Assembly (NCBI GenBank): GCA_964036045.1
Contig: CAXIWF010000807.1
Location: forward strand, 37,485 to 101,484
Origin: Eutreptiella sp. 'Long Island Sound 2002'
Lineage: Eukaryota > Euglenozoa > Euglenophyceae > Eutreptiales > Eutreptiaceae
Direction: 5' to 3'
Length of the DNA: 64,000 bases
This document shows, piece by piece, positions 54,527 to 64,000 of the stretch. How positions within the stretch are numbered: the stretch's first letter is position 1; each line of letters begins with the position of its first letter. The notes under the pieces were generated by a model that ran no database searches, was not told the origin of the DNA, and saw only the letters and a program-made list of their open reading frames with translations. A program made the position numbers and the translations under genes.

Positions 54527-55493
54527 CTATGGGATACAGATGCGTGTGCACGACCGGCGCTGTTCAGCACAAAGCAGACGTGCAAAGCAAAAGTCAAAGA
54601 GGAAAGCTCTTCAGTGACATGTCATAGGCGCCTTTCGCTGCAGTGAACAAAGTACGTGGAGTACAAGCATTCTCTGCACCTAGTGTCCTACGACTATCAT
54701 GCTGGTATCGACAAAGATTCAACGTGTCTCAGCAGTAGCCCCCCTCCCCCGGTGGACTCCCCAGTCCACCCGTGGTTCAGAGGATAAGGAGGAATACAAA
54801 CCCTGCAGAGCAGGCAGGTCGGTAGACCAGTCTGCACAAAATGGTGTGCAGGCACCAGAGTGGGTTAGGTGCCAGGAGGCGTAAGCAGACCGGTTCCAGA
54901 AGGCGGATCGGGACAGCCACGAGAGCAGGTCACCCACTGTGTCGAAGAACGACTGAGGCAGGCGGGGAGACAGAAAAACGACCCATCGAAGGGAGCTCGG
55001 CACATCCCACTCAGTTTTAGCCAAAATCCGGTGTATTGCCGAGGACATAGACGCGCGCACTGCCACTGGCAGGTACCCAGATAGCACAGCAAGTTGCATC
55101 CAAGCCGCACAGGACAACGAGAACGCGCCCCAGGATCGCATAAAAGGGAGCGTGTTGGAGAGCGCTGAGAGGAAGACATTGGTGGTGCGAGGCATGGACA
55201 CGGCCCAGTAACTTTGCAAGGGCGCACCGAATTTGAAAGACCACTTATCATCGAGGGCATTGGGGTGGGCGTGGCTAAGTGTTCCCTCCGGTGACACAAA
55301 GATGGTGACACCCATGCACGGACGCGGTTAGTCATGCAGGAGCCCTGGCACAATGCGTCTGGGTTTTAATCCCTACAGGGACACAGCACACGCAGGTTCC
55401 ATATGTCCTCCATAGGCATGCAGACAGGGTACATTGTGCTCTGGGGGGATGGGCCTTTGGCAGCAACCATGAGGTTGTCTCTGAATTGGCGTA
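54527..55493. other. Single-copy island inside the decamer array
   Basis: About 970 bp of non-repetitive, moderate-GC sequence with sharp borders to satellite on both sides. No target duplication or terminal inverted repeat is visible at the borders. It contains one possible antisense gene (54719-55315). It could be a relic of pre-array sequence or an inserted fragment. Confidence 0.6.
54719..55315 (-). CDS. Possible small antisense gene, unknown protein
   Basis: 198 codons from an ATG (complement of 55313-55315) to TGA (complement of 54719-54721). The product has natural-looking composition, with alternating hydrophobic and polar stretches (for example QSFFDTVGDLLSWLSRSAFW) and several tryptophans, and a cysteine pair near the C-terminus. 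I recognise no family or motif. Support is only the open frame and its location in the sole non-repetitive island between satellites; other frames on the same strand are also partly open. It may be an exon of a gene or a chance frame. Confidence 0.25.
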   Translation of the reverse strand: MGVTIFVSPEGTLSHAHPNALDDKWSFKFGAPLQSYWAVSMPRTTNVFLSALSNTLPFMRSWGAFSLSCAAWMQLAVLSGYLPVAVRASMSSAIHRILAKTEWDVPSSLRWVVFLSPRLPQSFFDTVGDLLSWLSRSAFWNRSAYASWHLTHSGACTPFCADWSTDLPALQGLYSSLSSEPRVDWGVHRGRGATAETR

Positions 55494-58400
55494 TCGCCCC
55501 CATCGCCCCCCCCCCCTCGCCCCCCATCGCCCCCCATCGCCCCCCCTCGCCCCCACTCGCACCCTCTCGCACCCCCTCGCCTCCCATTGCCTTCCATCGC
55601 CCCCCCTCGCCCCCCCTTCGCCCCCGCTCGCCCCCCCTCGCCCCCCGTTGCCCCCCATTGCCCCCCACCGCCCCCCATCGCCCCCCTTCGCCCCCCATCG
55701 CCCCCCATCGCCCCCGATAGCCCCCCATCGCCCCCCCTCGCCCCCCATCGCCCTCCATTGCCCCCCCACTGCCCCCCCATTGCCCCCCATTGCCTCCCAC
55801 CGCCCCCCATCGCCCCCCATCGCCCCCCATCACCCCCGATCGCCCCCCCTCACTCCCCCTCGTCCCCCATCGCCCCCCCCATCGCCCCCCCATTGCCCCC
55901 CATCGCCCCCCCTCGCCCCCCATCGCCCCCATCGCCCCCCACCGCCCCGCATCGCCCCCCATCCCCCCCCCTCGCCCCCCCTCACCCCACGTCGCACTCC
56001 ATCGCCCACCATCGCCCCCCGTCACCCCCCATCGCCCCCCATCGCTCTGCATCGCCCCCCATCGCCCCCCACAGCCCCCCATCGCGCCCCCCTCGCCCCC
56101 CATCGCCCCCCTCGCTCGCCCTCGCTCCCCATTGCCCCCCATCGCCCCCCATCGCCCCTGCTCGCCCCCCTCGCCCCCTACCGCAGCCCATCGCCCCCCG
56201 TCGCCCCCCGTCGCCCCCCATCGCCCCCTACCGCACCCCATCGCCCCCCATCGCCCCCCGTCGCCCCCCATCGCCCACCATCGCCCCCGTCGCCCCCCAT
56301 CGCCCCCCCACTCACCCCTCACCTCGCCCCCCCCTCGCCCCCCCCCCCTCGCCCCCCATTGCCCCCCATCGCCCCCCATCGCCCCCCAGTGCCCCCCATT
56401 GCCCCCCATTGCCCCCCCATTGCCCCCCATCGCCCCCATCAGCCCCGATAGCCCCCAATCGCCCCCATCGCCCCCACTCGCCCTCCCTCGCTCCCCATTG
56501 CCCCCCATCGCCCCCCATTGCCCCCCATTGCCCCCCATTGCCCCCCATCGCCCCCCATCGCCCCCCTCGCCCCCCCTCGCCCGCCATCGCCCCCCCTCGC
56601 CCCCCATCCCCCCCCATCGCCCCCCCCTCGCCCCCCCTCACCCCCCCTCGCCCCCCCATAGTCCCCATCGCCCCCCAGGGGGGCCCCCCCATTGCCCCCA
56701 TCGCCTCCCATCGCCCCCCATGGCCCCCCATCGCTCCCCATCGCCCCCCATCGCCCCCCATCGCCCCCCATCGCCCCCCAGTGCCCCCCATTGCCCCCCA
56801 TTGCCCCCCATTGCCCCCCATCGCCCCCCATCGCCCCCCATCACCCCCGATAGCCCCCAATCGCCCCCCATCGCCCCCCACTCGCCCTCCCTCGCTCCCC
56901 ATCGCCCCCCATTGCCCCCCATTGCCCCCCCATTGCCCCCCATTGCCCCCCCATTGCCCCCCCATTGCCCCCCCTCGCCCCCCCCTCGCCCGCCATCGCC
57001 CGCCATCGCCCCCCCTCGCCCCCCATCGCCCCCCATCGCCCCCCCTCGCCCCCCCTCACCCCCCCTCGCCCCCCATAGCCCCCCATCGCCCCTCATCGCC
57101 CCCCCTCGCCCCCCATCGCCCCCCATCGCCCCCCATCGCCCCCCCCCATCGCCCCCCATCGGCCCCCCATTGCCCCCCCATCGCCGCCCATCGCCCCCCC
57201 CCCCTCGCCCCCCCAGCGCCCCCCCACGCCCCCCCACGCCCCCCCTTGCCCCCCATCGCCCCCCCCCCCCATCGCCCCCCACCTCGCCCCCCCCTCGCCC
57301 CCCCAGCGCCCCCCAACGCCCCCCCTGGCCCCCCTTCGCCCCCCATTGCCCCCCCTCGCCCCCATCGCCCCCCCTCGCACCCTCTCGCACCCCCTCGCCC
57401 CCCATCGCCCCCATCGCCCCCCCTCATCGCCCATCGCCCCCCCATCGCCCCCCATCGCCCCCCATCCCCCCCCACTGCCCCCCATCTCGCCCCCTCGCAC
57501 CCCAACACCCCACTTCGCCCCCCATCGCCCCCCATTGCCCCCCCATCGCCCCCCATCGCCCCCCATCGCCCCCCATCGCCCCCCCTCGCCCCCCAACGCC
57601 CCGCATCGCCCCCCATCGCCCTTCATCGCCCCCCATCGCCCCCGCTAGCCCCCCATCGCCCCCCCTCGCCCCCCATCGCCGTCCATTGCCCCCCCATTGC
57701 CCCCCCATTGCCCCCCATTGCCCCCCCATCGCCCCCCATTGCCCCCCATCGCCTCCCACCGCCCCCCATCGCCCCCCATCGCCCCCCATCCCCCCCCCTC
57801 GCCCCCCCCCGCCCCACCTCGCCCCCCCTCGCCCCGCCTCGCCCCCGATCGCCCCCATCGCCCTCCATCGCCTCCCCCATCGCCCCCCACCTCGCCCCCC
57901 CCTCGCCCCCCCATTGCCCCCATCGCCCCCCATCGCCCTCCAGTGCCCCCCATTGCCCCCATTACCCCCCGATTGCCCCCCATCGCCCCCCAACGCCCCC
58001 CATCCCCCAGCCATCACCCCCCGATAGCCCCCAATCGCCCCCCATCGCCCCCCCTCGCCCTCCCCATCGCCCCCCATCGCCCCCCATTGCCCCCCCTTTG
58101 CCCCCCATTGCCACCCATCGCCCCCGGTCGCCCCCGGTCGCCCCCCCTCGCCCCCTACCGCCCCCTATCGCCCCCCTCGCCCCCCATCCACCCCCAGCGC
58201 CCCCCATCGCTCCCCATCGCCCCCCATTGCCCCCCATTGCCCCCCATTGCCCCCCATCGCCTCCCATCGCCCCTGATCGCCCCCGGTCGCCCCCCAACGC
58301 CACCCATCGCCCCCCATCCCCCCCCCTCGCGCCCCCTCGCCCCACCTCGCCCCCATCGCCCCCCCTCGACCCCCCCTGCCCCCAATCGCCCCCATCGCCC

Positions 58401-61400
58401 CCCCTCGCACCCCATCGCCCCCCATCGCCCCCCATCGCCCCCCCTCGCCCCCCATTGCTCCCCATCACCCCCAATCGCCCCCCATCGCCCCCCATCGCTC
58501 CCCCTCGCCCCCCCTCGCCCGGCATCGCCCCTCATCGCCCCCCCTCGCCCCCCTTCGCCCCCCATCGCCTCCCATCGCCGCTGATCGCCACCCATCGCCC
58601 CCCCTCGCTCTTCATCGCCCCCCATTGCCCCCCATTGCCCCCCCATTGCCACCCCATTGCCCCTCATCGCCTCCCATCGCCCTTCATCGCCCCCGGTCGC
58701 CCCCCATCGCCCCCCATCGCCCCCCCTCGCCGCCCATCGCCCCCCCTCGCCCCCCATCGCCCCCCATCGCCCCCCCTCGCCCCGCATTGCTCCCCATCAC
58801 CCCCTATCGCCCCCCATCGCCCGCCACATTGGCCCCCCATTGCCCCCCATCGCCTCCCATCGCCCCCCATCGCCCCCCATCGCCCCCCATCGCTCCCCAT
58901 CGCCCCCACAGCCCCACCGCCCCCCCTCGCCCCCCATCGCCCCCCCTCGCCCCCATCGCCCCCCGTCGCCCCCCACCGCCCCCCACCGCCCCCCTCGCTC
59001 CCCCTCGCCCCCCATCGCCCCCCATCCACCCCCAGCGCCCCCAATCGCCCCCGATAGCCCCCCATCGCCCCCTACCGCCCCACATCGCCCCCGTCGCCCC
59101 CCATCCCCACCGTCGCCCCCCATCGCCCCCCATCCAACCCCAGCGCCCCCCATCCCCCCCGATAGCCCCCCTCGCCCCCATCGCCCCCCATTGCCCCTCA
59201 TTGCCCCCCATTGCCCCCCTCTTGTCCCCCATCGCCCCCAATCGCCCCCTGTCGCCCCCCATCGCCCCCCTCGCCCCCCCTCGCCCCCCATCGCCCCCCC
59301 CCCGCCCCCCATCGCCCCCGATCGTCCCCCATCGCCCCCCCTCGCCCCCCATCGCTCACCCTCGCCCCCCCTCGCCCCCCATCGCCCCCCATCACCCCCA
59401 TCGCCCCCCTCGCCCCCCTCGCCCCCCCTTGCCCCCCCTCGCCCCCATCGGCCCCCATCGCCCCCCATCGCCCTCCCTCGCCCCCCCCTCGCCAACCAAA
59501 CGCCACCCTTGCACCCCATTGCCGTCCATCACCCCCCATCGCCCCCCCTCGCCCCCCCTCGTCCCCCCTCGCCCCCCATCACCCCCCTCGCCCCCCCTCG
59601 CCACCCATCGCCCCCCATTGTCCCCCATCGCCCCCCTCGCCCCCCCTCGCACCTTCTCGAACCCCCTCGCCCCCCATCGCCCCCCATCGCCCCCCCTCGC
59701 CCCCCATCGCCCCCATTGCCCCCCATCGCCCCCCATCGCCCCCCGCCGCCCCCCTTCGCCCCCCCTCGCCCCCCCTCGCCAACCAAACGCCCCCCTTCGC
59801 CCCCCATCGCCCCCCATCGCCCCCCATCGCCCCCCATCGCCCCCCATCGCCCCCCTCGCACCCCATCGCCCCCATCGCCCCCCATCGCCCCCCCTCGCCC
59901 CCCATTGCTCCCCATCACCCCCAATCGCCCCCCATCGCCCCCCATCGCTCCCCCTCGCCCCCCCTCGCCGGCATCGCCCCTCATCGCCCCCCCTCGCCCC
60001 CCCTTCGCCCCCCATCGCCTCCCATCGCCGCTGATCGCCACCCATCGCCCCCCCTCGCTCTTCATCGCCCCCCATTGCCCCCCATTGCCCCCCATTGCCA
60101 CCCATTGCCCCTCATCGCCTCCCATCGCCCTTCATCGCCCCCGGTCGCCCCCCATCGCCCCCATCGCCCCCCTCGCCGCCCATCGCCCCCCCTCGCCCCC
60201 CATCGCCCCCCATCGCCCCCCCTCGCCCCGCATTGCTCCCCATCACCCCCTATCGCCCCCATCGCCCCCCATCGCCCGCCACATTGCCCCCCCATTGCCC
60301 CCCATCGCCTCCCATCGCCCCCCATCGCCCCCCATCGCCCCCCATCGCTCCCCATCGCCCCCCACAGCCCCCATCGCCCCCCCTCGCCCCCCATCGCCCC
60401 CCCTCGCCCCCCATCGCCCCCCGTCGCCCCCCACCGCCCCCCACCGCCCCCCTCGCTCCCCCTCGCCCCCCATCGCCCCCCATCCACCCCCAGCGCCCCC
60501 AATCGCCCCCGATAGCCCCCCATCGCCCCCTACCGCCCCACATCGCCCCCCGTCGCCCCCCATCCCCACCGTCGCCCCCCATCGCCCCCCATCCAACCCC
60601 AACGCCCCCCATCCCCCCGATAGCCCCCCCTCGCCCCCCATCGCCCCCCATTGCCCCTCATTGCCCCCCCATTGCCCCCCTCTTGTCCCCCATCGCCCCC
60701 AATCGCCCCCTGTCGCCCCCCATCGCCCCCCCTCGCCCCCATCGCCCCCCCCCGCCCCCCATCGCCCCCGATCGTCCCCCATCGCCCCCCCTCGCCCCCA
60801 TCGCTCACCCTCGCCCCCCCTCGCCCCCCATCGCCCCCCATCACCCCCCATCGCCCCCCCTCGCCCCCCCTCGCCCCCCTTGCCCCCCCTCGCCCCCATC
60901 GGCCCCCATCGCCCCCCATCGCCCTCCCTCGCCCCCCCTCGCCAACCAAACGCCACCCTTGCACCCCATTGCCGTCCATCACCCCCCATCGCCCTGCCTC
61001 GCCCCCCCTCGTCCCCCCTCGCCCCCCATCACCCCCCCTCGCCCCCCTCGCCACCCATCGCCCCCCATTGTCCCCCATCGCCCCCCCTCGCCCCCCCTCG
61101 CACCTTCTCGAACCCCCTCGCCCCCCATCGCCCCCCATCGCCCCCCCTCGCCCCCCATCGCCCCCCCATTGCCCCCCATCGCCCCCCATCGCCCCCGCCG
61201 CCCCCCTTCGCCCCCCCTCGCCCCCCCTCGCCAACCAAACGCCCCCCTTCGCCCCCCATCGCCCCCCATCGCCCCCATCGCCCCCCATCGCCCCCCATCC
61301 CCCCCCCTCGCCACCCATCGCCCCCGATGCCCCCCCATCTCCCCCCATCGGCCCCCATCGCCCCGCATCGCCCCCCCTCGCCCCCCATCGGGCCCCCTCG

Positions 61401-64000
61401 CTCCCCATCGCCCCCCATTGCCCCTCATTGCCCCCCCCTCGCCCCCCTCCTGCCCCCCATCGCCTCCCATCGCCCCCAATCGCCCCCGGTCGCCCCCCAT
61501 TGCCCCCCTCGCCCCCCCTCGCCCCCCTTCGCCCCCATCGCCCCCCCCGCCCCCCATCGCCCCCGATCGCCCCCCCTCGCCCCCCTTCGCCCCCCCTCGC
61601 CCCCCATCGCCCCCCATCACCCCCCATCGCCCCCCTCGCCCCCCCTCGCCCCCCCTCGCCCCCATTGGCCCCCATCGGCCCCATCGCCCTCCCTCGCCCC
61701 CCTCGCCAACCAAACGCCCCCCTTGCCCCCCATTGCCGTCCATCACCCCCCCATCGCCCCCCATCGCCCCCCCTCGCCCCCCCTCGCCCCCCCTCGCCCC
61801 TCATCACCCCCCCTCGCGCCCCCTCGCCACCCATCGCCCCCCATTGTCCCCCATTGCCCCCCCTCGCACCTTCTCGAACCCCCTCGCCCCCCATCGCCCC
61901 CCCTCGCCAACCAAACGCCCCCCTTCGCCCCCCATCGCCCCCCCTCGCCCCCTATCGCCCCCCATCGCCCCCCATCGCCCCGCATCGCCCCCCCTCGCCA
62001 CCCATCGCCCCCGATTGCCCCCCATCTCCCCCCCATCGCCCCCCATCGACCCCGATCGCCCCCGATAGCCCCCCATCGCCCCCATCGCCCCCCCTCGCCC
62101 CCTCTCGCCCCCCATCGCCCCCCATCGCCCGCCCATTGCCCCCCATCACCTCCCATCGCCCCCCATCGCCCCCCAACGCCACCCATCGCCTCCCCTCGCC
62201 CCCCCTCGCCCCCCATCGCCCCCCATCGCCCCCCTCGCCCCCCATCGCCCCCCCTCGCCCCCATTGGCCCCCATCGGCCCCCATCGCCCTCCCTCGCCCC
62301 CCCTCGCCAACCAAACGCCCCCTTGCCCCCCATTGCCGTCCATCACCCCCCCATCGCCCCCCCTCGCCCCCCATCGCCCCCCCTCGCCCCCCATCGCCCC
62401 CCGTCGCCCCCCACCGCCCCCCACCGCCCCCCTCGCTCCCCCTCGCCCCCCATCGCCCCCCATCCACCCCCAGCGCCCCCAATCGCCCCCGATAGCCCCC
62501 ATCGCCCCCTACCGCCCCACATCACCCCCCGTCGCCCCCATCCCCACCGTCGCCCCCCATCGCCCCCCATCCAACCCCAACGCCCCCCATCCCCCCCGAT
62601 AGCCCCCCCTCGCCCCCCATCGCCCCCATTGCCCCTCATTGCCCCCCCATTGCCCCCCTCTTGTCCCCCATCGCCCCCAATCGCCCCCTGTCGCCCCCCA
62701 TCGCCCCCCCTCGCCCCCCATCGCCCCCCCCGCCCCCCATCGCCCCCGATCGTCCCCCATCGCCCCCCCTCGCCCCCCATCGCTTCACCCTCGCCCCCCC
62801 TCGCCCCCCATCGCCCCCCATCACCCCCATCGCCCCCCCTCGCCCCCCCTCGCCCCCCCTTGCCCCCCCTCGCCCCCATCGGCCCCCATCGCCCCCCATC
62901 GCCCTCCCTCGCCCCCCCTCGCCAACCAAACGCCACCCTTGCACCCCATTGCCGTCCATCACCCCCCATCGCCCTGCCTCGCCCCCCTCGTCCCCCTCGC
63001 CCCCCATCACCCCCCCTCGCCCCCCCTCGCCACCCATCGCCCCCATTGTCCCCCATCGCCCCCCCTCGCCCCCCTCGCACCTTCTCGAACCCCCTCGCCC
63101 CCCATCGCCCCCCATCGCCCCCCTCGCCCCCCATCGCCCCCCCATTGCCCCCCATCGCCCCCCATCGCCCCCCGCCGCCCCCCTTCGCCCCCCCTCGCCC
63201 CCCCTCGCCAACCAAACGCCCCCCTTCGCCCCCCATCGCCCCCCATCGCCCCCCATCGCCCCCCATCGCCCCCCATCCCCCCCCTCGCCACCCATCGCCC
63301 CCGATTGCCCCCCCATCTCCCCCCATCGGCCCCCATCGCCCCGCATCGCCCCCCCTCGCCCCCCATCGGGCCCCTCGCTCCCCATCGCCCCCCATTGCCC
63401 CTCATTGCCCCCCCTCGCCCCCCTCCTGCCCCCCATCGCCTCCCATCGCCCCCAATCGCCCCCGGTCGCCCCCCATTGCCCCCCCTCGCCCCCCTCGCCC
63501 CCCTTCGCCCCCCATCGCCCCCCCCCGCCCCCCATCGCCCCCGATCGCCCCCCCTCGCCCCCCTTCGCCCCCCCTCGCCCCCATCGCCCCCCATCACCCC
63601 CATCGCCCCCCCTCGCCCCCCTCGCCCCCCCTCGCCCCCATTGGCCCCCATCGGCCCCCATCGCCCTCCCTCGCCCCCCTCGCCAACCAAACGCCCCCCT
63701 TGCCCCCCATTGCCGTCCATCACCCCCCCATCGCCCCCCATCGCCCCCCCTCGCCCCCCCTCGCCCCCCCTCGCCCCTCATCACCCCCCCTCGCGCCCCC
63801 TCGCCACCCATCGCCCCCCATTGTCCCCCATTGCCCCCCTCGCACCTTCTCGAACCCCCTCGCCCCCCATCGCCCCCCCTCGCCAACCAAACGCCCCCCT
63901 TCGCCCCCCATCGCCCCCCCTCGCCCCCTATCGCCCCCCATCGCCCCCCATCGCCCCGCATCGCCCCCCCTCGCCACCCATCGCCCCGATTGCCCCCCCA
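55494..64000 (-). repeat. C-rich decamer satellite, right end, with 1.45- and 1.98-kb higher-order units
   Basis: CGCCCCCCAT and CGCCCCCCCT units continue to the window edge. A distinctive subfamily in 58-64 kb carries CAACCAAACGCC. That marker in the form CAACCAAACGCCACCC is at 59493, 60943 and 62923, and GCTGATCGCC at 58579 and 60029, giving periods of 1,450 and 1,980 bp. The guanine-rich strand is the bottom strand throughout. Long Pro/Ser/Ala or Gly/Trp frames here are stop-free repeat artefacts. Confidence 0.95.

Noticed and set aside
55329-55380. Second tRNA-like segment (TAGTC...GGTTTTAATCC) in the single-copy island
   Set aside because: The B-box is degenerate and the box spacing is only 33 bp; no cloverleaf can be drawn.

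Overview
The window is nuclear DNA of a eukaryote, most likely a protist or alga. It carries very long simple-sequence satellites and a chromodomain LTR retrotransposon primed by initiator methionine tRNA, and there are no bacterial-style operons. I cannot name the organism from the sequence. Most of the 64 kb is tandem repeat. Real coding sequence is limited to the 3' end of one unknown gene at the left edge, the retrotransposon, and possibly one small antisense frame near 55 kb.

Layout. Positions 1-284 hold the C-terminal end of an unknown protein, followed by a 77-bp minisatellite (298-702) and 1.4 kb of single-copy spacer. From 2192 to 43256 the DNA is built from two satellite families. 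One is a G-rich decamer (GGGGGGCGAT and GGGGGGCGAG variants). The other is an 11-mer (GAAGTGGTCGC). The order is decamer (2192-3064), 11-mer (3065-14832), decamer (14833-16121), a 200-N assembly gap (16122-16321), then the same families in reverse-complement orientation: decamer (16322-16504), 11-mer (16505-28614), decamer (28615-43256). The 11-mer arms share rare variant cassettes in mirrored order, so the block looks like a large inverted duplication centred at or near the gap, or a misjoined scaffold. Within each arm there are higher-order duplications with periods from about 0.4 to 2 kb. The satellite units contain no stop codons, which creates open frames of up to about 3,000 codons that I do not regard as genes.

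A nearly intact Ty3/Gypsy chromovirus-type element occupies 43257-54235. It has two 532-bp LTRs differing at about five positions, a 5-bp CGCCC target duplication, a primer-binding site that matches the initiator tRNA 3' end exactly, and a polypurine tract. It inserted in phase into the decamer array. Its gag frame starts with an ATG inside the 5' LTR and reads through the primer-binding site. The gag leader, gag body and pol lie in one reading frame separated by two UAG codons. Pol has the order protease, a Dam-like adenine-methyltransferase-type domain, reverse transcriptase, RNase H and integrase. A chromodomain follows in the +1 frame. How the parts would work together: Gag packages the RNA, Pol matures, copies and integrates it, and the chromodomain plausibly directs integration to repeat-rich heterochromatin such as the array in which this copy sits.

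After the element there are 291 bp more of decamer array, a single-copy island (54527-55493) with one possible antisense gene, and a final C-rich decamer array (55494-64000) with about 1.45-kb and 1.98-kb higher-order periods that runs off the window.
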